Numbered from the stretch's first letter, positions 1 through 11,399 are shown. The stretch: 64,000 nt of DNA from Hirsutella rhossiliensis (GCF_020360975.1 NW_025408670.1:3038001-3102000), one strand, 5' to 3'. The notes: generated from the sequence alone by a model not told the origin. Program-made: numbers and translations.

Positions 1-848
1 AGTATCTAATATAAATAAAATAAAGGATATAATATAAAGATCTAAAGAGTTATTACTACTTTAAGGAAAGACCTTAAATAAATTAATAAAGAGCTTAAGT
101 TAAGAGAAACTAGCTTTTAAAAGAAAGAATAAAGCTTATAAGATAGAATAAAGAATATCCCTTAGGAATACCGGAAATATAATAAAATCTTTAAGGAAGA
201 ACTTAAGATAGGGTTACTTAAATATAGCTAATAAGACTATAAAATTTATCTTAAAGATAGAATAACGCTAACGTTCTATAAAATCTATAACTTAAACGAA
301 AAGTAACTATAAACGCTATATAATTACCTTAATAAGAATTTATAAAAGGGATATATATAAACGTTAATATCTAAAGTAAGCTACCTAGTTATATTTATTT
401 TAAAGAAAAACGGTAAGCTATAACTAGTTATCGACTATAGACGCTTAAACGATATTATAATAAAAGACCGAATACTATTACTACTTATATTAGAACTATA
501 AGATCGACTATATAGTAAAAAATAGTTTCTAGCCCTTAATCTTAAAGGCGCTTATAACTTAATATATATAAAAAAGGGATATAAATAGATAATAGCCTTT
601 AGAACGAAATTTAGACTATTTAAATATCTAGTAATACTATTTAAACTTATAAATATACTAGCTACCTTTTAATAGATAATTAATAATATCCTATATAAAT
701 ACTTAGATATCTTTATAGTAGTATACCTAGATAATATCCTAATCTTCTTAGATACTCTAGAAGAATATAAAGAATATGTCTATAAGGTACTCCGCGTACT
801 TTAAAATATAAAGTTATTAGTTAAACTAAAAAAAAGTAAGTTTTATAT
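1..848 (+). pseudogene. Gypsy A pol relic, part 1: reverse transcriptase
   Basis: This is the 5' visible part of a Ty3/gypsy polyprotein; gag, protease and the 5' LTR lie left of the window. Reading through stops shows the RT order YRRLN, then LALNLKGAYN (about 530-560), FRTKFRLFKYLVILF (about 600-645) and the catalytic box YLDN at 724-735. YLDN is the normal YLDD with the second Asp codon changed to AAT by RIP. Gln codons appear as TAA/TAG throughout. The frame stops at 848, where Copia-1 is inserted, and resumes at 6962. A near-identical segment in Gypsy B (from about 48121) confirms the pre-insertion sequence. It is non-functional. Confidence 0.9.
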
Positions 849-1545
849 TATAAGAATATACCCTTATATTCCTATTTTACTATTATAAAGAAATAATAAG
901 TATAGGGAGGCTTTATAGAATAAGCTAGTAAAAAGAGGCTCTATAATATAGTCTAAGGGAATAACCCTTAAAAGATAAAGACCTTTACTAGACATCTATA
1001 CATTCCTCTAGGAAAAGCGGGTTAGGATAAGCCTATCCTTATAAATAAAAATATGCATAAAATGCATAAGTTAATTACGAGCAGAACGGATACCCTATTG
1101 CCTATTTTAGCCTAGCGGTTCTAAAGATATCCGCGATACGAGAATAGGTAGGGCATAGAACATTCTAGTTAAATCTACTACTTATACTAGAACCTATAGT
1201 CTTACGTTAACTATTACGCTATAATTAGACCACCTACTAAGTTAGGAGGATATACTATAGATAGAGCTTTTTAAGCACTATAGAATATGCTAGAAAGCTA
1301 ACTAATTAGTGTACTAGTAGGCGAGCAATAGTCTATAAAAGACGAAGGATTTCCCTAGGAGTAGTAGATAGAATAAGTAAGTTCGTAAGCATCCTTTATA
1401 ACGCTATTCTTTTAATATATTATTTAGCCCCTTATATACTCGTTATAAATTCTAGACGAAATCCTACCCTATACTCCTTCGACCGATCTTTCCGCTTATA
1501 TTATCGATTACCCGATTCTACGCTTATTATTTATACCTTCTTATA
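849..1545 (+). repeat. Copia-1 5' LTR
   Basis: 697 bp, beginning TATAAGAA and ending TTCTTATA, an inverted terminal pair that would be TGTAAGAA...TTCTTACA before RIP. It matches 6260-6956 over its full length, with scattered differences that are mostly C/T and G/A transitions. It keeps a few CA/TG sites (for example gcataaaatgcataag near 1055), so RIP is less complete here than in the interior. Confidence 0.93.
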
Positions 1546-1560
1546 GGTTATAAGCCCGGC
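1546..1560 (+). promoter_or_regulatory. Primer-binding site matching the initiator tRNA-Met anticodon arm (half-tRNA primer)
   Basis: GGTTATAAGCCCGGC directly abuts the LTR. With one RIP change undone (TGA to TAA) it is complementary to GCCGGGCTCATAACC, the anticodon stem-loop of initiator tRNA-Met including the CAT anticodon, and not to a tRNA 3' CCA end. Drosophila copia and yeast Ty5 are known to prime from such an internally cleaved half tRNA. The same 15 bases lie next to the 5' LTR of element G. Confidence 0.8.
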
Positions 1561-1739
1561 TTTTCTATAAGTCGGGTAATAACTTTAAAATTCTAATACT
1601 AACTATACGACCTTAAATTATCTAAAATAGGCTCTAGGAATAAGTTCGAATTTACTAAACTAAAGGGTAGTTCTAACTATACCTTCTAGGCTATTTAAAT
1701 ATAGGCTCTTTTAGTTAAGGATAAGCTTTCTACTACTAT

Positions 1740-2300
1740 ATAGTAAGAAAATTACTCGAAAATAAAAGAAGCACTTACTTTAATTTTTCTTCGTATTAAA
1801 GATAGTCCTTTAACCTAAATAAAGCATATAATAAATACTAAAGAGGCGTAGGATAGGTTAAAAAACCTATATAACCCTATTTCCTTTACCTTAAATTACC
1901 TACTTATAAAGGAGCTTTTTAATACTTCGGTAGGGGATTTCGAATCCCTAGAAGGCTACCTAAATAAGGTAAAAGAGGTATTCGAAGAGCTAAAAGCATA
2001 GAATATTATAATTCCGGAAGTAGTTATTATAGCTTGGATTTTAAACTGCCTTTCGGGCTCGTTTTCTAGCTATATAACTAATATAACGTAAGCTCTTCGA
2101 AATAACTTAGAAGCTTTTAATCTAGAGTCTCTCTCTAGTAGTCTTATAGACGAATTTAAGAGGACTAAGTCTCTAGAACAAAAAATTAAAATAAAGGAAT
2201 ACCTTCTAAGAGGCCTAGAAAACCTTCTATAGAAGGAAATCCTATCGAATTAGACTCTTACGTCGATAAGAAGACGAAAAAACCCTCTTCTTTATATATA
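1740..2300 (+). pseudogene. Copia-1 gag relic
   Basis: This is the copia-type capsid region. Read-through translation gives a helical, acidic segment (for example RLKNLYNPIS at about 1855-1885, then a stretch with EGYLNKVKEVFEEL at about 1950-1995, and SSSLIDEFKRTKSLE near 2140-2175), typical of the UBN2/gag family of Ty1/copia. An unusually well-preserved TGG/CTG patch lies near 2034-2052. No zinc knuckle is securely visible. Start and end codons are lost to RIP, so the limits are approximate. Confidence 0.7.
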
Positions 2301-2399
2301 TCGGAAGTAGAAAAAATAGAAGTCGATAATTAAACGGATAAAGAACTAGAAATCGATTTTTCTATTCCTCCTCCTACCCCTAGAGGTTATAAAAGCTCT

Positions 2400-5300
2400 A
2401 AAGAAGAAGCAGAGGTATATATCTCTTCGAATATCCTTAAAAAAGCCGTTTTTAATAATAGGTAAATAGGACCTTTAAATTCCTCTCGAATTAAAGACCT
2501 TATATATAAGGTAGAAGAGAAGGAAATCCCTTATAAAACCTTAGAGAATAGAAATTTCTATAATTTTATATACGATACTAGTGCTACTAAGCATATAGTA
2601 TCGGAAAAGAAATTCCTTATTAATTTTCGAACTATCTCTACTAAGGTTAATTAGGGAAAGGCATCCTATATAATTGTTAAAGGCTACGGAGATCTTCTTT
2701 TTAGATTTCTAAATAATAAAAGGCTATTTATCTTAAGAAACTGCCTTTTTATACCCGAATTAGGGGTAAATATTATAAGCTAATCGTATTTTAAAAATAC
2801 TTATACCTTTATTAATAGCAAGGAAATTTTCCTGCTAGATAACTAGGCTAATATTATATCTAAAGGAAAATAGTAAGATAACCTTTATATCTTCTCTTTA
2901 GAAATTCCTTTCTTAAAGAAGAAGACATTCCTATATAATATTAATAATATAAGGAATAATATAAAGGACCTTAACTTTTATTTATAGCATTTAAGGCTAG
3001 GATATATAAGTCTTAAAGCCTTACTAGAAACCTTTAAAAGATATAATAAAGATATAACTATCCCTAAGAAGGATATTATAAAAATTAAAGAATACGAGGC
3101 TTATATTAAAGTAAAAGCAACTAATAAGAGGAATAAATCCCTATCTAATAAGGTATATAATTACCTTAATAGAATTACTATTAATATTTAAGGACCTATA
3201 AAGACCCTTACTTATAATAAATATACCTCCTTTATATCCTTTTTAGATATAGGGATAAGATATTTAGAAATATCTTTAATAAAATCTAAGGTAGAAGCCC
3301 TAGATAAATTCTTAGAATATAAAGCCTTGGTTGAAAATAACTAGGATAATATTACTATAAAGGAAGTCTTTTCGGATAACGTAAAAGAATTCCTATATAA
3401 AATAAAACCCTACTGCTTAAGAAAGGGAATTAAATATTATACTAGCCCTCCTAGGACTCCTAAATTAAACGGAGTAATAGAGAGGATTAATAGGACTATT
3501 TTAAATAAAGTCCGAGCTATTTTATTTACGGCAAAACTACCTAAATATCTATAGGGAGAAGCTATTCTAACAGCAGCCTATTTATATAATAGGACCCCTT
3601 ATATATAAATAGGCTTCTAAACTCTTATAGAAAAGAAGGAAAATAAATCTCTAGCCTTAAAAGACTTAGAGAAAATTAAGACCTTCGGAAGTACTATTTA
3701 TTATAAAAATAAAGACCCCTTAAATAAGCTAGAGATAAGAGTTTATAAGGGTATTATTATAGGCTATACTAAAAATGCTTATAAAATATATAACTTTTCG
3801 AAAAGAAAGGTAATAATTTCTAGAGATATTATTATCCTAGAAAATAAATTTATAGAAAATTAAAAGGAAGAAGACCTTAAGGACTTCGACTTTAATACCT
3901 TACCTTCTATAAATAAGGTCCCGGATAATTATTTATAAAGGAACCTATATATAAAGAAGGCAATAACTCTTCTTTAAAAGAAGAGGAAATATAACCTCTT
4001 ATAGAGAAGGAAGATAACCCTCCTATAGAGAAGGAAGATAACCCTTTATAAAAGGAAATAATCCTCTTTTAGAAAGGGATTAAATAAGGATCTAAAAATC
4101 CGTATTAATATACCTAAGAAGCTAAACGGATTTTATAAAGACTATATCGTATACCCCGAAATAAATACTATATTAAATAGTAAAAGTAAAGAAATTATTC
4201 TATCTTTACTAGAAAATAAGGATCCTATAGAGCCTAAAATATTTAAATAGGCTATAAATAGCTTAGAAGCTATAGAATAGAAAAGAGCTATATTTCTAGA
4301 AATAGAAGAGCTCTTAAACTAAAATACCTAGGAATTAAAGCCTCTTCCTAGTAATAGGGAGGCCCTAAGCGGCCGTTAGGTCTATAAAATAAAGCGGGAT
4401 AATAATAATAATATTATTAAATATAAAGCCCGCTATATAGTATAAGGATTTAATTAGGTCTATAGCCTAGATTATTTAGAAACCTTTTCTACGATAGTAA
4501 GACCCGAATCTACTAGAATGCTACTTATAATAGCTATTTCTAATAATTATACTTTACTATAATACGATATAAAAAATGCCTTCGTATATACCGAAATAGA
4601 TATAGATATTTATATAAAAATCCCTATAAGCTATAAAGAGCTAATACTTAAAGACTAGTTTAATAAAAACTAATATAAGTATAATATTAGCTATTCGCAG
4701 TTTCTAGAGCTATATAAAAAGAAAAGGCTAGTAGCAAAATTAAAGAAAGTATTATACGGCCTTAAATAAAGCCTAAAGCTCTAGTATAACTCTTAGCTCT
4801 ATATTAGCTAAGATAGGATTTTCGGCCCTTCTTATAGATAAAGGGTTATTTATAAATACGCAATATAAAATTGCGATAGCAGTCTACGTAGATAACCTCT
4901 TAATAATAGGGCTTAATAGAGGTATAATAAATAGTCTACTTAAAAAAGTAGTAGATTATATAAAGGTTTAGCCTCTAAGTAAACTAAAAGACTTCTTAGG
5001 AATATATATAATTATAAACTAAAGTAGAAAGGAGATATTTATATCCTAGGAAAAATATACTCGTAATAAAATATAAGAATATAATAAAGAAGACTTAGGG
5101 ACTTCTAATACGCCTACTATAGTAGGAGTAAAGCTTAAAAAGGCTACTATAACGCCTTTATAAAAGGAAATCCTTATTTACTAAAGGGAAATAGGGGCTC
5201 TATTATATCTAGCTATAATAAGCAGGCTAGACATTTTATATACTATTATTTCCTATACTAGATTTACTTCTAAACTAGATAATATATATTTTAAAGCGTT

Positions 5301-5870
5301 AAATACTATCTAGAAATATTTAAATAAATATCCTAACCTAAGGATAATTTATTATTATAATATCCCTTATACTTATAATTTTATAAAAGGTTATTCCGAC
5401 GCTAGCTAGGAGTCTAACCTTATAGATAGAAAATCCGTTTCTAGATACTATTTCTATATTTATAAAAATATTATAAGTTAGGCCTATTAAAAGTAAAAAT
5501 CTATAGCCCTATTAACCTACGAAGCTAAATTTATTGCCCTTAGGGAGGTTAATAAAGAAGCTTTATATCTAAATCGGCTATTTTATATAATAAATAATAG
5601 CTTATCTATTAGAATTCCTAATACTATACCTCCTATCTTAACGGATAACGAGGCAGCTATTAAATTAGCTGAAAATCCGGAATTTTATAAAAAGACAAAG
5701 TATATAGATATTACTTACTTCTATACCTAAGAAAATATTAAGGAAAAGAAGATTCGGATTTTCTATATTAAATCTAAAGATAATATTGCCGATATATTTA
5801 CTAAGGAACTAAGAAGAGAAAAATTCTTTAAGTTCCGAGAGCTTCTTTCCCTTAGGGAATTAAAAGAGCC
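2400..5870 (+). pseudogene. Copia-1 pol relic: protease, integrase, RT, RNase H
   Basis: This is the copia polyprotein in standard order. The protease active site is YDTSATKH at 2571-2594. A GAG-pre-integrase segment containing HLRLGYIS lies near 2990. The integrase core has its D-D-E positions in FLDIGIRY (about 3240), FSDNVKEF (about 3370) and NGVIERINRT (about 3465). The RT has YVDN at 4885-4896 (YVDD before RIP). The RNase H end carries DNEAAIKLAENPEFY and later KDNIADIFTKEL (about 5640-5815), the classic copia C-terminus. Gln and Trp codons are stops throughout. It is clearly dead. Confidence 0.9.
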
Positions 5871-5879
5871 TTAAAAAGA

Positions 5880-6259
5880 AAAGCTTATATCCCTTTAATA
5901 AAGGTTTTTTTAGCTATCTTTCGCTTTCTTAGCTTTTCCTCTATATATAACTAATAGGTTTTTCCTTTAAAAAGGTTTCCTATTAGTAAAAAACAACTTA
6001 TAAAAATAGGGCTTTTTCCTTATTAAAGGTTTCCTATAATAACTCTATAAGGCTTTTTCCTTATAAAGGTTTACCTAAAAAGAAGAGAAAAAATTATAAT
6101 AATAACTAGGATTTTTCCTACTAAGGTTTTTCCTAGAAAGGGTTTTAAATTTTTTCCCTTATATTCCTATTATATACTTTATTCTTAATAAGGATAATTC
6201 TACTATAAAAGAAATAACTAGTAAAGAGCACTATTTACCTAGTACTCTTTAAGGGAAGC
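5880..6259 (+). promoter_or_regulatory. Copia-1 3' untranslated region with iterated GGTTTTTCC motifs and polypurine tract
   Basis: This non-coding stretch holds about eight imperfect copies of a motif such as taggtttttcct, aaggtttcct, ggctttttcct or aaggtttacct, in pairs spaced roughly 15-60 bp apart. It ends in ctctttaagggaagc, a polypurine tract abutting the 3' LTR at 6260. Element G has the same kind of motif in the same position (13600-13935, other strand). The role is unknown; packaging or plus-strand priming is a guess. Confidence 0.65.
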
Positions 6260-6956
6260 TATAAGAATATACCCTTATATTCCTATTTTACTATTATAAA
6301 GAAATAATAGGTATAGGGAGGCTTTATAGAATAAGCTGGTAAAAAGAGGCTCTATAATATAGTTTAAGGGAATAACCCTTAAAAGACAAAGACCTCTACT
6401 AGATATCTATATATTCCTCTAGGAAAAGCGGGTTAGGATAAGCGTATACTTATAAATAAAAATATATATAAAATGCATAAGTTAATTACGAGCAGAACGG
6501 ATACCTTATTGCCTATTTTAGCCTAGCGGTTCCGAAGATATCCGCGATACGAGAATAGGTAGGGCATAGAATATTCTAGTTAAATCCACTACTTATACTA
6601 GAACCTATAGTCTTACGTTAACTATTACGCTATAATTAGACCACCTACTAAGTTAGGAGGATATACTATAGATAGAGCTTTTTAAGCACTATAGAATATG
6701 CTAGAAAGCTAACTAATTAGTGTACTAGTAGGCGAGCAATAGTCTATAAAAGACGAAGGATTTCCCTAGGAGTAGTAGATAGAATAAGTAAGTTCGCAAG
6801 CATCCTTTGCAACGCTATTCTTTTAATATATTATTTAGCCCCTTATATGCTCGTTATAAATTCCGGACGAAATCCTACCCTACACTCCTTTAACCGATCT
6901 TTCTACTTACGTTATCGATTACCCGATTCTACGCTTATTATTTATACCTTCTTATA
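6260..6956 (+). repeat. Copia-1 3' LTR
   Basis: 697 bp, the partner of 849-1545, starting TATAAGAA after the polypurine tract and ending TTCTTATA before the tatat target duplication. It differs from the 5' copy mainly by transitions, each copy keeping CA/TG sites that the other has lost (for example tttgcaacgc here, tttataacgc in the 5' copy). Confidence 0.93.
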
Positions 6957-6961
6957 TATAT

Positions 6962-9115
6962 ATAAGAAGTAGACTTCCTTAAATATATAATCTTACTAAG
7001 AGAGATATAAATATAATAAGATAAGATTAACTTAGTTAAAGAATAGCTAATGCTAAAGAACGTTAAGGACGTATAAAGTTTCCTAGGATTTATAAATTAC
7101 TACTAACGATTTATTAAAGATTTTAGAAAGATTATAGTATTACTATACGACTTAATAAAAAAGGAAAAAGAATTTATATAAGACGATAAAGCTAATAAAG
7201 CTTTCGAATATATTAAAACTATAATTACGTAAGAACTAGTCTTAACTACCTTTAATTTAAAACGATAAATTAAACTTAAAACCGATATATTAGACTTTAC
7301 TTTAAGAGTATAAATCGGATAGAAAGATAATAAAGGAAGACTATAACTAATTATATTTTACTTAAAAAGGCTATATAGTATAGAACTTAATTACCCTATC
7401 TACGATAAAGAATTCCTTATAATTATTTAAGCTTTTAAGGAATTTTAATACTACCTTCTTAAAAGTAAATATAAAGTTAAGGTCTATATAGATTATAAGA
7501 ATATTTTATATTTTATAATAACGTAATAGTTAAATAAATAATAGATCTAATAAGCTAAATATTTATTAGAATTCGACTACGAAATAATCTATAAAAAACG
7601 AATAGAAAACGGTCGAGCTAATACCCTTAGTCGATAAAGTAACTACGATATAAGAGTACCTATAGCGAAAGGACGGCTCTTAGAAATTAATAAAAATAAG
7701 AACTATTAATAACGATAGCTAAATATAATATTTAAAGTATAACCTAACGACTTAATATACTAAAAAATCCTAAAATAGATAAAAGAATATAAAGTACTAA
7801 ATAAATATAATATAGAATATTTAGAAGTTTTAATATATAAAAATAGAATCTAGATACTATTAAAATTATAAGATAAAGTTATATAAGATATATATAAATA
7901 TCTAATATATAGATACTAAGGAATCTAAAGAATAATAAAATAGATTAAACGATAATATAACTTCCTATAGCTTAAAGAAGTAGTATAATAAGTTATTAAA
8001 GAATATAAAATTTATATATAAAGTAAAGCTAAACGATATAAACTATATAGAGAATTATAACCGCTACTAGTACTAGAGAAACTATAGGATTTAATAGCTT
8101 TTAACTATATTATAAAGCTATTACTATTAAAAGAACTTATAACTAACGTTAAGTATAATAGTATATTTATTATTACCGATAGATTAATAAAGTATAGATA
8201 CTTTTTACTATATAAAGAAGTAAGTAATATAAAAGAGCTAGTATATATATTCCTATAAATAATTATTAGTAATTATAGACTACTAAATAAGATTATCTTT
8301 AATAAAGGAAGTACGTTTATAGCTAAATTTTAGTAAACTCTTATAGTATAATTAAGAACGAAATATAAGCTTAGTATAGCTTATTACCTATAAATAGATA
8401 GATAAATAGAACGACTTAACTAAACGCTTAAATAATACTTACGATACTATATTAGCTATAAATAAAACGATTAAGTTAAATAGCTACTAATAGTATAACT
8501 AGCTTATAATAGATTAGTTATAAAGATAACTAAGCTCTTATTAATATACGCTAATTATAGATATAACCTAGAAGTATTTTAGGTTACTCGATAAGGACTA
8601 TAAGTAAAACGAGCGATACTATAAGTAGATTAACTATAAAAATTATATAAAGAAATATAATAAGAACTTTAATTTATTAAAGAATAAATATCTACTTATT
8701 ATAATCGAAAAAGATTATAAGGACTAATCTTTTAAGAGGGAGATATAGTTTACCTTATATAACGAAATATTAAAATAAAACGACTAAGTAATAAATTAAA
8801 TTTTAAGAAACTTAAACCGTTTAAGGTTAAGAAAACTATTTTAAAAGTTACCTATAAACTTTCGCTACTAATAATAATATAGATATACCCGATATTTTAT
8901 ATTATATTATTAAAACTAGTACTATAAAACGCTAAACTATAAGATAAAATTAAAGTTAATAATAATTAAGAATATAAAGCTAAATAAATACTAAATATAA
9001 GAAAATAAGGTTAGTAATAAGAATACCTTATTAAGTAAAGGGGATATAGACTAAAAGAAAATACCTAGGAACTACTTAAGTACTTAACCTACTATAGTTC
9101 TTTACTTTAATAGTT
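6962..9115 (+). pseudogene. Gypsy A pol relic, part 2: RT end, RNase H, integrase, chromodomain
   Basis: Continues the frame cut at 848. SFLGFINYYRRFIKDF (about 7080-7125) is the gypsy RT-RNase H connection. RNase H runs to about 7640 and ends in a LSR-like motif. The zinc-binding and core integrase segments follow (about 7850-8700). A C-terminal chromodomain is seen at about 8960-9100: EYKAK-x-ILNIRK, then EYLIK, RGYRLKENTWELL. The chromodomain makes this a chromovirus-type element; in the family this domain guides integration to heterochromatin. Gypsy B carries the closest copy in the window. All frames are broken by RIP. Confidence 0.88.
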
Positions 9116-9139
9116 TTACTAGTAAAATCTACCCTAGGT

Positions 9140-9500
9140 ATTATAAAATCGCCTAATAAACTAATAGTATTTTAATTAATTATATTAAATCTACTTATAG
9201 ACTAAATATCGACTACCGCTTTAGATTCTTAGCGCTTAGCCTTATTAAGGTTATCTAAGGAATAAAGGCCTTAATAGACTATCTTAGTACCTTTTATCTT
9301 TAGCTAGCGCTTTTAATAGTAAAGCTATACTAAACGAGCTAAAGCTTTATTTAGGTTAGCTTAAGCTTTTAATATTCGCTCCTTAGTAATTTCTTCTTCT
9401 TTATTTAATCGATCGGACTCTAGATTTATTTAGAATACTAGGAAATATATTAGCTATAAATAATAGGTAGGATAACGAAGTTACTTATAGGAGCTAATCG
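9140..9500 (-). pseudogene. Antisense coding relic of Gypsy A (coiled-coil-like protein)
   Basis: Lies between the end of pol and the 3' LTR, on the opposite strand to pol. Read-through translation gives a charged helical segment (LNKEEEITKERILKA), then ALARLV with basic/Gln residues, and GLYSLDNLNKAKR, about 90-120 codons in all. Gypsy B has a related segment in the same place (ARLA, KRFLKD, then GSKLF), and Gypsy C probably one too. I do not recognise a named domain. The N-terminal limit is uncertain. Confidence 0.55.
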
Positions 9501-9840
9501 CTATACCTAACGTATTATAGGAACGACCCCGCTATATATATTTAGTATACTTAGAAGATTTCTCTAGTATTTTATAGTAAAAGCCGCGCGATAAATAAAA
9601 AGAATATAGTATAATATTAAAACTAAGACGATTAATAGACTTAGCTAAATAAATACGCTTAAGGGTCTTATAAGAACGATCCTTTAATACACGACTAAAT
9701 ATACTATTAGTAGTATATCCTAAGGGATAGAAAGGATAAATAGGGAATATATATACGCGCGATAAGGGTATATTTATATATAGCGGCTAAGGTAGTAGTA
9801 GGTCTTATAAATAAGACTAAAAGGAAGGGAGATATTATAT
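9500..9840 (+). other. Gypsy A 3' spacer and polypurine tract
   Basis: No coding frame can be supported. The last 150 bp (tactattagtagtatatc, then gggtatatttatatatag) are shared with Gypsy B at the same distance from its LTR. A polypurine run aaaaggaagggagat lies at 9819-9833, just before the LTR, and fits plus-strand priming. Confidence 0.6.
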
Positions 9841-10307
9841 TATAACTATAGTTAGCGGGCTATAAGAGAGCTAGCTATATTTACGTAATAAGGTAGCTTA
9901 GAATAATAGTTAGAATAAGAAGTTACTTAGGCTTAGCTTACCTAGAGCGTATATAAGCTAAGTAAGCTTTATATAAATAGATTACTACTTAGGAGTATAG
10001 CTTATAAGTAAGCTATAGTAAGCTATAAAGGGGATTATAGCTAGGACCGTAATCTAAGGATAGTCTCTATAAGTATATATAGCTACCTACTTTTACTTTT
10101 TTAAATAGATAGCTCTCTAGCTTTTAATATAGATCTTTATTATAATTCTATCTTTAATTTTAATTACTTAGTTATAGTCTATAGTCTATAACCTCCGACT
10201 TATTACTAATATAATATATATATTATTACTTAGATAACGCCCTATTATATCTGCTAATATAAACCCCTTAATAGGTTTATCTCTTAAGAATAATACCGGT
10301 CGTTATA
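9841..10307 (+). repeat. Gypsy A 3' LTR
   Basis: 467 bp from TATAACTATAG to GGTCGTTATA. The last roughly 230 bp match the LTR ends of Gypsy B and C, while the first half differs from both. An inverted repeat ATAAACC / GGTTTAT (10259-10265 / 10274-10280) sits near the end and is kept in all related LTRs. The 5' LTR is outside the window; the right flank starts gtcct. Confidence 0.85.
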
Positions 10308-11164
10308 GTCCTTTTTTAAGCTAAGAGCTAGGCGGGGGGTCTTTTAAATAGATATATAGTACTTACCTAAACCCTTAGCCCTAAGGCCTTTAGCCGCCTT
10401 AGTAGCCTAGAGTCCCTTTTAATAGTCCTTAGTAGCTTACTAAACCTTTCTTTATAAGTAGCTAATAAAGACTAAGGGGGTCCCTTAAGTAAGGGCTTCT
10501 AAGCCTCTTTTAGCTAGCTAGTTAGCTAGCTTATTACTAAAGATCCTTAGGTAGCTAGGGCACTAGTAAAGCTATATATTATAATAGCTTCTAAGCTAGA
10601 TAGGAGCCTTTTAATTTATATAGCTAGGTCTAAGAAACCTATAACCTTCCTTATAATAGCTTAGCTATTTATAAAGATATAGGTATTTTAATAGGAATAA
10701 GGGTATATACTTAAAGCACGTATAGTATATAGCTAAGGATTAGTAAAATAATTAACTATATAATTATTTAATTATCGGTTTTATATATAGCTTTAAGGGT
10801 CTTAGGTTTTTAATATAAGTCTTAGAGATTTCTTTACTTTATACCTCTTTATTTCTACTAAAGTCGCGTAACTAGCGGCCTTTACTTTAAAAGGGAAAAA
10901 TAAAAATTCGAATTAATTATAATTAAGAAAGATACTTAATTAAATAATTTAAGCCTTTATAAAGCCTTTAAGTATACTTAGAGGGAAGTTAGATAAGGAG
11001 CGCTAAAGGTCTTATCCCTTTAATAAGCTAATATCTATAAGGGTACGATCTTACCTATTAAAGTATTTATAAGGGGGTTAAGGGGGCTAAGCTATAAGGG
11101 CTAAGGCCTCCTAGCTAGGTCCTTTAAAACCCTTAATATTATAAAGAGTATTACTATATATATA
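10308..11164 (-). pseudogene. LINE K relic, C-terminal part with probable RNase H
   Basis: Minus-strand relic continuing the LINE whose RT is at 58067-59884, separated by the MULE insertion. Reading through stops gives a segment like IFINS-x-AIIRKVIGF (about 10640-10690), close to the RNase H pattern IFTDSQAAI. About 100-150 bp downstream comes a segment ending QLTS-x-LKEA-x-KP, resembling the ADQLAKEAAKP end of LINE RNase H. The link rests on strand, order and these weak motifs. The true 3' end of K is beyond Gypsy A or lost. Confidence 0.5.
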
Positions 11165-11320
11165 TATATATATATCTTTATTTATATAAACGCCTTATTT
11201 TTAAGATATATATTAACGCTAGCCCGCCCTATCTATTTATACCGCGCCTATATAGTAGGTAGCGGTACTACTTAAATGCCCGCGCCTAAGCCCGCCTATA
11301 TATATATACTATATATAAGG
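11165..11320 (+). repeat. MULE J left terminal inverted repeat
   Basis: About 155 bp starting in a TA run, then tttatataaacgccttattt, and ending cctaagcccgcctatatat. Its reverse complement matches 57911-58066 with mostly C/T and G/A differences. Confidence 0.8.
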
Positions 11321-11399
11321 TAAGAAAGGCTATATAATATATACCTCTTAATTCGCTTAAGTAATATATTTCTAAGCCTTAAGCTTAAAGTTAAAATAA

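Larger units (their letters stand above)
849..6956 (+). mobile_element. Copia-1, complete but RIP-inactivated Ty1/copia element
   Basis: This is a 6108-bp LTR retrotransposon with two 697-bp LTRs (849-1545, 6260-6956), a primer site at 1546 and a polypurine tract just before 6260, so it lies on the + strand. It is flanked by a 5-bp duplication tatat (844-848 and 6957-6961). It splits the RT of Gypsy A; Gypsy B shows the uninterrupted target (gtaagttttatatataaa, near 48944). Domain order is gag, protease, integrase, RT, RNase H, which is the copia order (integrase before RT). All frames are broken by RIP. Confidence 0.93.

Noticed and set aside
11155..11176. TA dinucleotide run as a microsatellite
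   Set aside because: It lies at the MULE end and similar TA runs arise everywhere here through RIP; not a distinct feature.
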